Below are positions 33,307-45,139 of a DNA stretch of 64,000 nucleotides, one piece after another. The notes beneath the pieces were generated by a model. The model worked only from the letters and a program-made list of their open reading frames with translations. It searched no databases and had not been told where the DNA came from. Position numbers and translations under genes: made by a program. Numbering within the stretch: position 1 is the stretch's first letter; every line of letters starts with the position of its first letter. The DNA is from Aphidius gifuensis (taxonomy: Eukaryota > Arthropoda > Insecta > Hymenoptera > Braconidae): assembly GCF_014905175.1 (NCBI RefSeq), contig NC_057789.1, forward strand, positions 15,490,876 through 15,554,875. Reading direction: 5' to 3'.

Positions 33307-34554
33307 GATGTAGCTTAATCATAAATTTGCTGGATGAATGCGCAATTGCAAACTTACACACACAGCACTCACACTAATCATGACAAAATAATCATTTTTG
33401 ATTTAAAATCACATTTATATTTTTGATCACATTATGTGATTCATTTATTTATCACATTTTAATTTAAAACACTTTTATATTTTTTTGATCACATTATGTG
33501 ATTATTCCATCAATGTGATCAATAAATAAATCACAAAGGGGGGACCGTAAATTTTATTCTACGACGCTAAAACTTACCAAAAACGTCATTTAAACTACCG
33601 GGATTTTATTCTACGCCGCTAAAATCACCAAAAACGACAATTAAAATATGCCAGTTGCTTTATTCTACGCCGCTAAAGCAACAAAACGACCTCAAAACTA
33701 ACCAAATAACCGAATATCCAAATAACCATATAGCACACAATAATCCAAATAATCCAAATATCGCACTATAATCCAAATAATCCAAATAGCGCACAATAAT
33801 CCTAAGATGTTGATCCGGACCTGAAATAGTAAGTCCTAAAATTAAGTTGAGGGGTTTGCCTGGGTCGCTCAGTATGCTGGTTCGTGGAGAGAGGGACGGG
33901 TAAAGAATATTAAATTTACGTCACTGAAATGATAAAACAATGGGAAAATAAATCACTCAACAAAACGATAATTAATGTACTCAAAATTAACCAAGTTTAT
34001 TTAATAATTAAATACGAAAACCTATCTAAGATCCAAATACAACACAATAAATGATTGATCAAATACGCTTACTCAAAAAGGGAGAACAAAAGAAACCACA
34101 CAATACTAACTATGGCCAAGGTAGTGGGAATCTTAGGATGGATGACTCCTACTCCTAGACCTTGGTGGAAGGGATGGCTCCACTTCCTAAGGCTATCGAA
34201 TGGATGACGCCAATTCCAAGGGGGGCAAGGGAGATGTTGTCCGAGGTTCTGGGATGACTCGCCAGAGAACCTCGACCCTCTGCGGCTGTAGGCAAGGGAA
34301 TGTGTGTTGTGTGTGCTGTGCCACAGCTTAAATAGCCGTGGTTCTACCCTCTCCAATTTTGTTGGAGATGGTAGGAACGGTAGTATTAGAAGAGGTATTA
34401 TTAGGAGTACAAAACCGGTTTCTCCCCTCTTTACTCACGCCAGTAAAAATAATAAAAGCGACTCTGGTCAACCGTACAATAATAATAATAACAAAAATAA
34501 AAAAAAATTAACAAAGAAAAATAAATATAATTTTAATTTAAGGTGGACGAGCAA
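33307..34554. other. Repeat-rich, no supported gene
   Basis: At 33400-33530, three variants of TTGATCACATTATGTGAT. At 33547-33690, three repeats of TTTATTCTACGMCGCTAAA. At 33700-33800, AATAATCCAAATA repeats. A GC-richer patch at 34100-34430 has unconvincing ORFs. Confidence 0.45.
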
Positions 34555-34559
34555 GACTC

Positions 34560-34865
34560 GTCACAGTAACAATATATAGTTATATAGATCTATGAAAAAT
34601 TATATATAAGAGTGGTCAAAAATTTTCTAAAATCATAAATCTCTGTATAGAATTACATATAACTCTATATATTCACATATAGCTATATATTGTTATACAT
34701 ACCCGGTGAAATAAGTTTAGATGTAACAATATATAGTTATATAAAACTCTATTCTGTCATATATAAGCATATATTATCGTATATAATAGTGGTCAAAAAT
34801 TTTTTAAGATCATAAATGCCAGTATAGAATTATATATAACTATATACAATCACATAAACCTATAT
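34560..34865. repeat. Tandem duplication of about 170 bp
   Basis: GTAACAATATATAGTTATAT, AGTGGTCAAAAATTTT and ATAGAATTAYATATAACT recur in the same order and spacing. Confidence 0.7.
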
Positions 34866-34879
34866 GTATGTGTAGACTT

Positions 34880-35165
34880 GCTTTTGAGGTCCATTTCAGT
34901 CATTTATCCAGGACTTCGGGGACATTTTTGCATTTTGAGGACGGTCTCCGTTATTTTTCAGGTGACGACGTTAGTTTAAGGACCGTCCTCAAAAAAATAT
35001 TTTATTCTGGAATTATTTCAAGACCCTCAATTTTTTTCAATAATTTTCAGGGACGGTCCTTAAAATGCAGAAATGTCCTTAAAATGTACTATTGATAAAG
35101 GCATAGATTTTGAGGACAGTCCTCAAAAAACGTATCTAGTTCAAGAGCGATTTTGGGGACATTAT
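34880..35165. mobile_element. Foldback MITE with GAGGACGGTC arms
   Basis: GGGGACATTTTTGCATTTTG and GAGGACGGTC on the left mirror GGACGGTCCTTAAAATGC and AGAAATGTCC on the right, with two further GGACNGTCCTCAAAA copies. Non-coding. Confidence 0.55.
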
Positions 35166-36083
35166 TTGATCAGTCAGGATTTCAAACTTGTAAATTTCCA
35201 AAAGCTAGTTCTATTATTATGATTAATCTGGTATTACTATTTAATTTTGATACATATAATAGTTTCAAAATCATACTGGATTTTTCTCTGAAGTAGTAGT
35301 GAAGAATATTATTTTAATATTGAAGAATTGAGTACAGATGATACTCACTAATACCTGTATAAGTATATTAATTATTCGAGTCCATTAATGAGAATAGTAA
35401 ATAATACTTCTTGCAGTTTTATTTTAAATATTCATACGGATATAAAAGAAACTAAATTTTTTATTTTTACGGAGGCTAGGAGACATAGGCTCAGCCGCAG
35501 TCTTGAATTCATCGGCGGAAAGAAAAAAACGCTCATAACTTACGAACTAAGTAACCGAGAGACTTCGTACTAGGCTCAAAAGAAGCGCATTAAAAAACTC
35601 TATCGCCCGCGTGATAGGTTTTTTGCTCTATTGATAATAGTTTTTAATCAAAAAACTAAAATGTAAATTTTGAAAAAATTTTTTTTCTTATTGAAAAATT
35701 TGTGGTGTCTAAACTATCTATCAGAGAGTATTTATCACCAGAGGTTTTTTGTTCGTAAATCTTTTTTGTTTTATATTTCATTATTCTTAAATTATTATTT
35801 ATGTAACTTAAAATAGTATGTTTTTATGTGAAAATTTTACAAGTTATAAAAACGGCGCAATAAATAACTCGACGCAAAATCATAATAGAGACTTCGTATT
35901 AGGCTCAACTTATGTGTCTCAAAAAACTCTATCACCCGCTTTGCAAAATTCCTTTCCATTTATATATTTTGAAAAAAAAAAAAAAACTATAAAATTGAAA
36001 AAAAAAATTCCGATAATTAATTCTTTTTCTTGAAAACCATTATTGAGACAAATCCATGATGTTGAAATAGCATGAATTCTGGA

Positions 36084-36086
<3 letters not shown>
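35166..36086. other. AT-rich region with a short dispersed repeat
   Basis: GAGACTTCGTAYTAGGCTCA followed by AAAAAACTCTATC occurs at about 35560 and 35888. No gene supported. Confidence 0.4.
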
Positions 36087-36142
<56 letters not shown>

Positions 36143-36143
36143 T
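36087..36143. repeat. (ATT)n microsatellite
   Basis: About 18 ATT triplets followed by a T-run. Confidence 0.9.
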
Positions 36144-36149
36144 TTTTTT

Positions 36150-36962
36150 AGCATTTTTTATACCTAAGTAAACATGACTACCATTATTGCCAGCACCAGT
36201 TTTCATAGTCTCAGTTCTCTGAACATGTACTGTATATAGCAATGTTTGAGCTGATGAAGATAAATTAATAACTTGGTTATTACATTCAGTCTTAAAGTGT
36301 CCAAGTTGTCTTGTGCCCACTGCTGAAGTTTTACTTTCAAACTACTATCAACTCCTTGCTCTAACGTTTCGTCTTCTTGAGCAACAAAAACATCATTTAA
36401 ATTATACACATCATCAGTTATATTTTGATCATCAACTTGCCCTAACGTCTGGACTTCTTGAGCAACAAAAACATCATTTAAATTATGCGTATCATCTGTT
36501 ATATTTTCATCACCACTTTCATGTTCTTTCGTCTCCATTTTCTTGATTAACAACATCATCTACTACACTATATTCATCTGATACATTATTGACAGAATTA
36601 ACAAGTACATTATTGTACGTACATGAACTTGGACTGATTGCTCCATCGTCAGGTCTAATTGCTACTGTCACAGGATAATTAAGTTAATTAAAAACTTTTA
36701 CCTTATTCACAAGAACATCACCACTTTTATCACGCCATGAAACTCTATTCAATGTGTCACCAAAAATTTATTGATTTTCATCAACAGCTTTTTTCAAGCT
36801 ACGATAATTTTGTTGTCTGTACGAAGCATACCCAGACATACTTTTTAACTTAACCCAGGTAGAAGTTTTCGTTCTGTGTCCGAGGTAGTTACGTCGGAAA
36901 TACCTCGGAAAATAAGTCGGTCCGATGTATACCGTTACGCCTCTCCGTGCTAAATCCGACAT
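36150..36962 (-). pseudogene. Remnant of an unrecognised insect mobile-element protein
   Basis: Minus-strand pieces are in several frames. A basic N-terminal part reads KLKSMSGYASYRQQNYRSLK. An acidic middle has two near-identical repeats (NITDDTHNLNDVFVAQE and NITDDVYNLNDVFVAQE). The end reads LKVKLQQWAQDNLDTL, TLLYTVHVQRTETM and HVYLGIKNAKK across frame changes. The layout recalls short transposon-linked proteins of insects, but I cannot name the family. At least two frameshifts. Confidence 0.35.
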
Positions 36963-37587
36963 AGAAAAAAATTTATAATCAATAATATCATTAATATTTG
37001 ATGAGTCAACGGTCTATAAAAATATTTTATAGCATTGTTCAGTTTTTTTAAATTCATTGATTATCATAAATATATCATACTATCAATTGTTTTACGTATT
37101 TTAATTATTATATTGTTGAGGTGAGAATAAAAATGAAATTTACATGAATTTGACAGGCAGGTTATGCAAAGTATAATCCATTTAAAAAAAGTCCCTAGAT
37201 ATTTTATCACTCTCTCGTTTTTATCGACTCATGGTAAAAAAAATAACAACTTGGATTAAAGTTTGAATTTGGCATTAGTTTTATTAGGGCCGGTTTTATA
37301 ATCCATAGTTACAGTTAACTAGTAGTTAAAATATTTAACTAGTAGTTTGTTAACTAGTGATTAACTTTTTATCGGCTGCTTTATCATATTGATACAAATT
37401 TTACATCTAGATGTCAGGACGTCGTCTTCTTTGAAAATAAAAACATAAGGAAAGACTTTTAGAGGTTATAAGATTGTTTATATATATTATGATTTATTTA
37501 TTATTTATTATTAACAATTATTAGATAAATTGATAAAAGCTGTATTAATATCTTAACTGTTGGTGCTGTTGTTGTTGTAATTGATCA

Positions 37588-38370
37588 TCATTGGTTCGGA
37601 TTATTTATTAATTGATCATGTGATGATTTTTCTATTTCAAATATATTATAATAGGTATATGGATTTGTGTTCATATTTGAAAAATTAATTGAGCGTACTG
37701 ATAAATCATCAAATGTATAATATTGTCTAGCTTTTACTTGTGCAGCAGCAATATAATGACCACAATTAAGAGATAGTCCCATGTGCTACAATTGACATTA
37801 ATTTATAATTTAATTTAAGTGTTTTTTCATTATTTTCACGCTATAAATATTGTCCCATATTAATTGTTTGTTTAAATTCAATACAACATGATATGTTACC
37901 ACCAAGTACAAAACATGTTACTTGCACACATAAAACTTTGGGTGTTTGTTATAAACTAAATTTTTTGGTTAGTGGTACACATCTTTGACAGAATCCTTAT
38001 TTATAATCATTATTATCAAGTTGTTGACGACTAAAATAATTTTATGATGCTTCATCAAGTGTACTTGCTTTTATAATATCAAAAAGTAAATCTTAAAAAT
38101 GTAAAAATGCTGTTTAAATATAGGTATATGACGACAATGACGACATCATCCAACTTTAGTACCTATGTAACCACCAAATATTTGATTAATCGGTGTTGTT
38201 TCTATCAAGTTAACTTGCTTCATTTAAATATGCACGTTTTATACCCTCAAGAAGATTATGTCAAAGTTCATGTGCATTTTCTTGGTACTGATGGTAGTGT
38301 GTCTTCTTTGCATTTGTCAATTATTATACTTGGACTAACTGTTGTTGATCTTGTCGTATCCTGTTTAAAC
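37588..38370 (-). pseudogene. Captured ubiquitin-specific protease (USP36/42-type) catalytic-domain fragment
   Basis: Minus-strand frames in order show NQIFGGYIGTKVG followed by CRHCRH-type zinc-ribbon residues, ASTLDEA, then SRQQLDNNDYK, CQRCVPLTKKFSL, then the His-box end NCGHYIAAAQVKARQYYTFD (37588-37782). These are successive segments of the UCH/USP fold. The N-terminal Cys box is absent and frames change several times, so it cannot be active. It lies wholly inside the Harbinger-like element, next to the reductase fragment. Confidence 0.6.
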
Positions 38371-38404
38371 AAATTATTTATTTTACTAATTTAATCACAT
38401 TTTA

Positions 38405-38700
38405 AGGATTAAAAATATAATGTATATGGTCGGATAACAATTTCATCATTAGTTGTGGCTATCAAATGAACATGCTGACCAAGTGGTAAACCAGATACAT
38501 GTTCTGGTGTTCGTAAACCAAATCTAAATCTTCTTGTATATGAACTAATATCTCTTTTTCAATTAAAGGCAATTGATTCTTGGCTGTTGGATCTTCCAAG
38601 CGAACTGGTGTCTTTCTTTTGCTTTGTTTTCCATGATAAATAATTTTTAACAACAGCACCAACAGTTATTGTTCCCATTGCTGCAAGAGCAGTCACCAGC
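38405..38700 (-). pseudogene. Captured NADH-cytochrome b5 reductase fragment
   Basis: The minus strand reads from a TTTATAG acceptor-like site near 38703 into TALAAMGTITVGAVVKNYL (membrane-anchor-like), then in another frame KTPVRLEDPTAKNQLPLIEK, then FRFGLRTPEHVSGLPLGQHV and IVIRPYT, the FAD-binding entry of cytochrome b5 reductases. Frameshifted and truncated before the NADH domain. The retained splice-site-like border suggests DNA-level capture rather than retrocopying. Confidence 0.6.
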
Positions 38701-41599
38701 TATAAAGAATAAAAACTTGTCAATATATTTACAACGAAAATTACTCTTTTAATTATTTTAACACAATATTTTTTTATTAAATAAACATTTGTCTTACCAA
38801 AATTTGAAAGGAATAAAAAATAATATAATAATCCTTATAAATTATTAATATTTTTTTATTAAAATAATAATTATTATTAAAAGTACTTAACATACCGTGA
38901 CATCTACCGTTTGAACAGAAGAAATAAGTCGACTTATGGTAATGAATTCGGTTAGTTACTTAACTAGTAGTTAAATTTTTTATGGACTAGTAGTTAACTG
39001 TAATTATGGATTATAAAACCGGCCCTTACTGTTTTTGATTTGCAAACTCAATTTGTTTAGAATTAATTATTATTAGTATTAATGAATTAATAATATATCA
39101 TTGATTAGATATGCTAATAAGAAAAACTAAGAAACAACGTGAGAACAAATAAAATTTTTTACGAATTTATTTTTGTTATTTATTATTATATTTTTGTTTG
39201 AAAAAAATTTTTTTTATTATTGTCACTACAATCTATATTTTATCCAAGATGATATATATTTTATTCAACAAATTATTATTAAAAATATATATTCATATTA
39301 TGAAATGTCTTTGTCATCATCACTGATGTCTTCAGTTTCAGCATACTCAGCAAGGCTTATTATATTTTCAGCTGGAGTTTTTGTTTTTTTTTTTGTTTTT
39401 GATTCCAGTCGGTTGCTCTTTTCAAGCAGCTGCTTAAAACAGACAAACATTGACTCGTCTCTTTGAGTTTTGACCGTCCTTCTTTGAGTGCATCTTTAAA
39501 AAATAAAGAAATTAATTTTTATCATATCTTTCATAGATTTTTATTTTTTATTCATTTATATTATTTGTTTCTTACCTAAAATGCATTTCTTGGTAACTGG
39601 GATTTCTTTTGTCATGCAGAACTTTTCATTCACCTGTCTTGCGGCTGATAATTTAACAGCTACTTTTCTGATGAAAAAAGCTCTTAAAATACACCTCGTG
39701 AAACCTGGTAGGGTCTTTGCTTCTTCACCTACCTGTTTTATGTAATTAACCTGCACAAAATATCAATTAAAAATACAAATATTTCAACTAATTTTTGCCT
39801 ATTTAGATAAAATATGCTATGTAAAACTGTGTACTTACAACGTCTTTACGACAGTCTTTATTTTCTTTTAATTTTTTTTCTAATGACACCAAGTCGATCA
39901 TTTTTTTTATGGGCAGTGTGATATTATAGTCTCCCTCAAGATCCGCAGGCTTTTGAATGATGCCATTTTTCAACTGCTTGACATCTTTTTGTATCTCTTT
40001 GACAATATTGCATAATGTGTTAATTTTTTTAGCATGTAAAGATTGTGATGGTTGTACTGCTTTTGATGCTTGGTTGTTCAATTTATTATTTTTACGTTTT
40101 CTTTTAGGTGGTGGTGGTAGATCATCATTATTAACTGTTTTATCAGTGTCAGTTTCAGATGTAGAATTATAAATAACATCTTGACCTGATCCAATATTTT
40201 CATTAATCGTTACAACACCAGGATTTTCTAGTGGAATTTTGACAGTTTTGTTGCTTGTAGAATGATTATCTGAAACAATTATAATATAAATATCAAGCAG
40301 TACGTCGTTTATATTTTCATGTGTGTATTTTGTCTTACTTAATTTGTCTTACTTACAATTATTTTAATTCATCAATTCTGCTTGTTTTTCTAATAATTGT
40401 AGTTCTTGTCTTTTGAATTGTGAAGTCTGGATCATTAACTCAAGACTGACAGCTCTTTCAGATTGAGTGTTATCAGAACCACTTGAAAATCCGTATTTTT
40501 TACCTTCTTCGACTTTTTTATAATGACTGTTTATAGTTTCAAAAGAATCTAGAATGAAAGACAAGAAATTATGAAAAAAATGATCATACAGTTGCTGAAG
40601 CAACTGTGCTTTCCCTGCGGGGAGAATTTTAATTTCTTCTTTAATATATATCGAAATTCGTGACTACAAATTTATTTCATTCTCTATCGTTACAACTAAA
40701 ATTTATTTAATTTTCATTCATTTTGCTTATTCCTTCTAATGGGTCATCTCCATGTCCAGAATCGCTTTCTTCTAACCTTTTAAACTCTCCGTTTTTATTC
40801 ATTTTGTTGTACTATGATTTTAGCCTGTCAATGTTAAATATTTATTACAAAATTGTCGAGTTCGATTGTATTTATTTTATTTACTTTTTTCTCTCGGTTG
40901 AATCAGGATTTAACGTTTTAGTTGTTGCTGAAGTCGTCGTTATATTTTTAACTTTTTATATTCATTTATTTTCAATTCCTTTAATGCTATCACATCACCC
41001 TTTTTTCCTAGAAATTTTCTGCCTCTTCATTCCATAAAGTTAGTTCAATCTAAAATATATTTCCTTTGGTAAATTTATTATCTTTGTTTAGTTTAATCAA
41101 ACTTTTTTTTTATTTAAATTTTATTTTACTTCATAATCACTGTCGTCTTCTAATGTTATTGTTCTTTATTTTAATAACCGTCCTGACATTGCATATATAA
41201 ATTCCACTTTATTTATTGCTATTATGATTGCGATGATATCTAAATAATGTCATTATTATTATTGAATAGTTTTCTTTTTTTTTTTTTTTTTTCGCTAAAA
41301 TTATTTTGCCTGCAAATTATTTAATTGGTAGATGTACAATTTCTTGTATTTTTTTAATCTCGAAATTAATTTTTGGTATATTTTCATTTTCCTCATCGTC
41401 ATCGAATTTTATATTAGCTTCTACTGGTATCATTATGTTTGACTTGAATATTTAATAATTTATCATGTTAATAATTTTTATTTAAATCTTTTTGTTGAAA
41501 AATCTTGTTGTTAAATATGATTTTTCGATGATATTTTGCTATACTTTTCTTTTTTGTTTACTCATATTTTCCTAATATTTTCTTATAATTATCGTATTT

Positions 41600-42075
41600 T
41601 TCTTTATATTCAGTGATTTTTCTATATTTTCGTTTATTCGTTTATATATTCTTTATTTTTCTATATTTTTCTTCATTTTCCATATTCATCTTGTTTAGAT
41701 TAATTAAGGGACTTAGAAAATTTTCGGGGGGGGGGGGGGCAAAATTGATATGTTCCTTTATTTATCGTTTTTTTCTTTATATTCAGTCACTTTTCTATAT
41801 TTTCCTATATTCTCCTTTATATTTACTGATATTTTCCCATATTTATCGTTTTTTTCTTTATATTCAGTCACTTTCCTATATTCTCCTTTATATTTACTGA
41901 TATTTTCCCATATTTATCTTTTTTAGGGAATTTTAAATTCCTATTGTTTTCGCTTTCTTTCTCCCCCCCCCCCAACCATGGATAGACCATGGTTGAGATT
42001 AAAAGACTTAGAAAATTTTTTAGGGGGGGTGTCTACCATGGTTGGGGGAGGGGCGGGGGGGTCCAGAAGAAAAGC
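41600..42075. repeat. Low-complexity tandem TTTCCTATATT repeats with G- and C-runs
   Basis: Pyrimidine-rich tandem units (TTCTTTATATTCAGTCACTTT) at 41600-41925 are followed by a C-run and AACCATGGATAGACCATGGTT, then a mirror ACCATGG with G-runs. GACTTAGAAAATTTT occurs before each G-run. G-runs of 14 at 41727 and C-runs at 41965 may be error-prone. Confidence 0.6.
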
Positions 42076-42239
42076 GAAAACAATAGGAAATTAAAATTCC
42101 CTAAAAAAAAACATTTACAAAAAAAAAAAAATATAGTCAAGTCCTCCAAGGTGCACCCTAAGTGTTCCGTAGAATTTTTTATTTTTTTTCTTGTTGTTTG
42201 ATGTGTTTCTTCATTTTATTGTAAAATAAATGACTATTA

Positions 42240-42745
42240 AAAAAAAAATAAACGACTGAAAAATTTCAAAAAAATATCGTAAAGTCTACAGATGAAGCGT
42301 CGTCGATTGAAACATTGCCGGAATCGATCCGTCAATATTTGGAATTGGGCCCTATCGAAAAATGCGGATATTAAATCTAATAAGGCCCAAAAATTGAAAA
42401 TAAATATGATAATTGCTTTTGGGAAAAAAAAAACATAAATTTCATTTAACATCAACTAATTCGGTTCGATGGTTCAAAAAATATCTTGCAAAAACAAATT
42501 CTGACACTATATTTTGTTTAATAAAAAAAAAAATAAACGACCAAAAAATTTCAAAAAAATATCGTAGAGTCTACAGATGAAGCGTCGTCGATTGAATCAT
42601 TGCCGGATCCGATCCGTCAATATTTGAAATTGGGCCCTGTCGAAAAATGGCACTATCACATCTGATAAGGCCTAAAAATTGGAAATAAATATGATGATTG
42701 TTTTTGGGAAAAAAAATGGAAACTAATGGCCTTCGTAGAAGCCAA
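42240..42745. repeat. Direct duplication of about 200 bp (period about 293 bp)
   Basis: TCTACAGATGAAGCGTCGTC, ATTGGGCCCT, TCGAAAAATG and a GGAAATAAATATGAT-like end recur in order at about 42285-42430 and 42570-42715. The first copy is open in a plus-strand frame (KRRRLKHCRNRSVNIWNWAL); the second has stops. Probably a fragment of an unrecognised element. Confidence 0.6.
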
Positions 42746-43165
42746 TTCGATTCATAACTTTTTTTTTTATCGCGAAATAACAAAAAGTCACACGAAAAGT
42801 GAAAACATAAGTGTCCTACGGAACACTAAAAAAGAAGAAATATATACTTTGGTTTGATACATGAGTATAATGAGTTTTGATATTTAACAAATATACATAT
42901 ATATATAGATCTGTTTACCTGCTTCACCGATTATTTTTACAGTGTACAACTTTCAAGTATCAGCTGGAGAACATTGGTTTTGAAGTAGTTGGTCGAATTC
43001 TTCGTATGGTGCAGGTGGAAAATATGCTTTGACAACTGATTTACTATGTTCCTTTACGCTTTTTGTCCATGAAGAACAGATTATATCAATTTTTCTTACT
43101 GATGGTTTGGGTCCACGAATTACCCATTCCACAAGTAAATATTTGCGTGTAGATAATTGATTCAT

Positions 43166-45130
43166 AATTATTTTAAGATAAATTTAATTTGATTTTTTCT
43201 GATTTTTGAAGTTTGTAGTATAAAAAACCATAATAAAATTAACAGCACTGTAGATTTTATTTCAAACAAAAAAAAAAGGAACTAATTGCCTATGTTATTT
43301 TTGTTTTTAATTGTTGTAGTTTTTTATTTAATTTTGATGTTCTTTTTCATTTGAATTAATAAATAATAATTCTTTTCAATTTTATTTTTTTTTTAACCAT
43401 ATAATTACGATATAACACAACTTGCTATGTATTTTTTAAGATAATTAAAAAAAAAACAGTCACAATATATATTATCAGTCTTGTCAAACAAGCACAAACA
43501 TGTGTTTGATTTTCTTTTTTCTCATGCTATGACGTGTGGCGGGTTGGAATGTGTGGTAATCGAGAAAGGTCCGCTAATAATATATCGGTGATATAAAAAA
43601 CATATATATATATCGTTTGATATATATCGGTAGAAAACATCGATACCAGTGGCAGGGACATGGAACTGGAGATAGAATACACGCGCAAGAAGGGGAATGT
43701 CAGCACGTGACGGTTAAGGCTGTATGTTAATCCCAAGGTAGGATAATTCTTTGGGTTCAAAGAGGCACCCTTGTAACCATAGCTTAAAAAAATAATAAGT
43801 GCCCTCTAATGTCTAAAATTTGTATACTTTACTGACGCGTCTTTAGAAGTATGAGTGAGGGCGCCTCGTATTTACACACACTAATACTACTTCAGCAGAT
43901 TTTCAATGCTTCGCCTGATACTTTTTGACTGTTTTTGACCCTAAATTTTCGTCTTAAATAATTAATAACTTTTAAAATTCGTGGTAGAAATCGATGATTT
44001 TTTTATTATTATTTTTGTAATTAAAAGAAGTATAAGCTGAAGTATAATAAAGGTTTTCTGTGAGAGCGTTTTTTCAATAGAAGTGAAAACGTGCCGATGC
44101 TTCCTATGCTTGTGTGTTAAAGTGTTAAATTGTTGTCAACTTTGACCCTAATTATCTCGGTCAAATCGTGGTAGAAAATTACAAAAAAAATTTGTTGAAA
44201 TAGATCTTTATTTCATTAAAAAAATGGGCCTACTTTGATCAAAATCTGTGAGAGGGATTTTTTTTTCAATATTTTGACATCCCGCCTCAATCACAAAAAT
44301 GTGTGCCTATCATTTTTTTGTATACGAAAATAATTTTGTTCTGTAATTTAAATACTATGTGACAGCTGTGACGTATAAAATTTTAGCGTTAGTTGTATTT
44401 GTTGACAAATCGCGATTTTCATAAAACAAGATAAGTGACTATTCTTCCAAATAAAATAAAAACATAACCTCAAAAACCAATTTTGAAATAAACAATTTAT
44501 GCCAAGAAGTTGAGATGGTTCCAGATAACTTTAAAATAAAATACATATAAAATAACATTAGAGGCAAGTATATTTTTTACTGAATTTTTTATTAATAATT
44601 TTTTTTAGCTGGAACAGTGAGCACGAAAGAAAGCCCAAATATAGATATCACTGACGGTCTCGTGACAACAAACAATGATCCAAATGATGTTGATGAACAC
44701 TTGCTTAAAAAATTCTACAAGGTAAACCAAAAAATACTTGGTTACTTTTATTTTATTTAATAACTTAAACAATTTTTTTTCCAGTTGAGAGACCAAGTGC
44801 AGCACCACTTAAAGTTGTTGAAAATCTAGATAAAAAAAATTTCATAAAATTGTTGAAAAATATGTTAAAGAAAAAGATGAAGAAGAAATACGTGAAAAAA
44901 CCTAATAAAATCCAAGAAAAAAATAATTTCATAAGTTTTTTGATGAAGCTAATCTACATTAAAAGTAAGTCAATTTCAAAAAAAAAAAAAAGAAGATATT
45001 TATTCTTTTTATATTAAAAATATTATTTTAATTTTCATTTTATATTTTAGATTAACATCGGCAAGACAATAGGTACAAAGAATTAATATTCATTTTTTTC
45101 TTTTTTTGTACGACACCTGAAGAATTATAT
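43166..45130. other. AT-rich region, one possible small spliced ORF
   Basis: Mostly featureless. At 44610-44719 a plus-strand exon-like frame (TVSTKESPNIDITDGLV) ends at AAGGTAAACC, and a TTTTCCAG acceptor at 44784 leads to KVVENLDKKNFIKLL. No family recognised. Confidence 0.35.
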
Positions 45131-45139
45131 ACAAGAAAA

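Larger units (their letters stand above)
37284..39028. mobile_element. PIF/Harbinger-like element carrying host gene fragments
   Basis: The element is 37287-39025 (1739 bp). Inverted ends start GGGCCGGTTTTATAATCCAT and extend for about 40 bp through CAGTTAACTA with one mismatch, with further TTAACTAGTAGTTAA words. The 3-bp duplication TTA flanks both ends, as in PIF/Harbinger. No transposase is present. The interior consists largely of minus-strand fragments of two unrelated host-type genes: a ubiquitin-specific protease and a cytochrome b5 reductase. Confidence 0.8.
39298..43165 (-). pseudogene. DUF4806-like multi-exon gene, damaged
   Basis: Minus-strand exons with consensus splice sites: about 43165-42918 (KYLLVEWVIRG, FPPAPYEEFDQLL; in-frame TGA), a 240-bp frame at 40603-40364, 40269-39839 (PPPPKRKRKNNK, then ITLPIKKMIDLVSLEKKL), 39750-39576 (FTRCILRAFFIRKVAV, KLSAARQVNEKF) and 39493 to about 39300. 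The N-terminal VEW...F..P type and the C-terminal LPI...LEKKL...SA.RQV type are the two ends of DUF4806 proteins, a family of unknown function common in insects and often mobile-linked. Small acidic frames at 41432-41316 and about 40790 may be further exons. The TGA and an unclear donor near 40350 suggest a relic; the 3' exons look intact. Confidence 0.5.

Noticed and set aside
36100..36140. Microsatellites as regulatory elements
   Set aside because: Ordinary (ATT)n and (AAT)n runs with no associated gene.
36313..36546. 77-aa plus-strand ORF with HHLNY repeats
   Set aside because: Antisense of two NLNDVFVAQE repeats in the minus-strand remnant.
41613..41900. 95-aa Phe/Ile/Tyr-rich ORF resembling a membrane protein
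   Set aside because: Translation of pyrimidine-rich tandem repeats; hydrophobicity is a composition effect.
43527..43760. 77-aa minus-strand ORF
   Set aside because: Contains a TATATA-rich palindrome, no domain, and no splice or promoter support.
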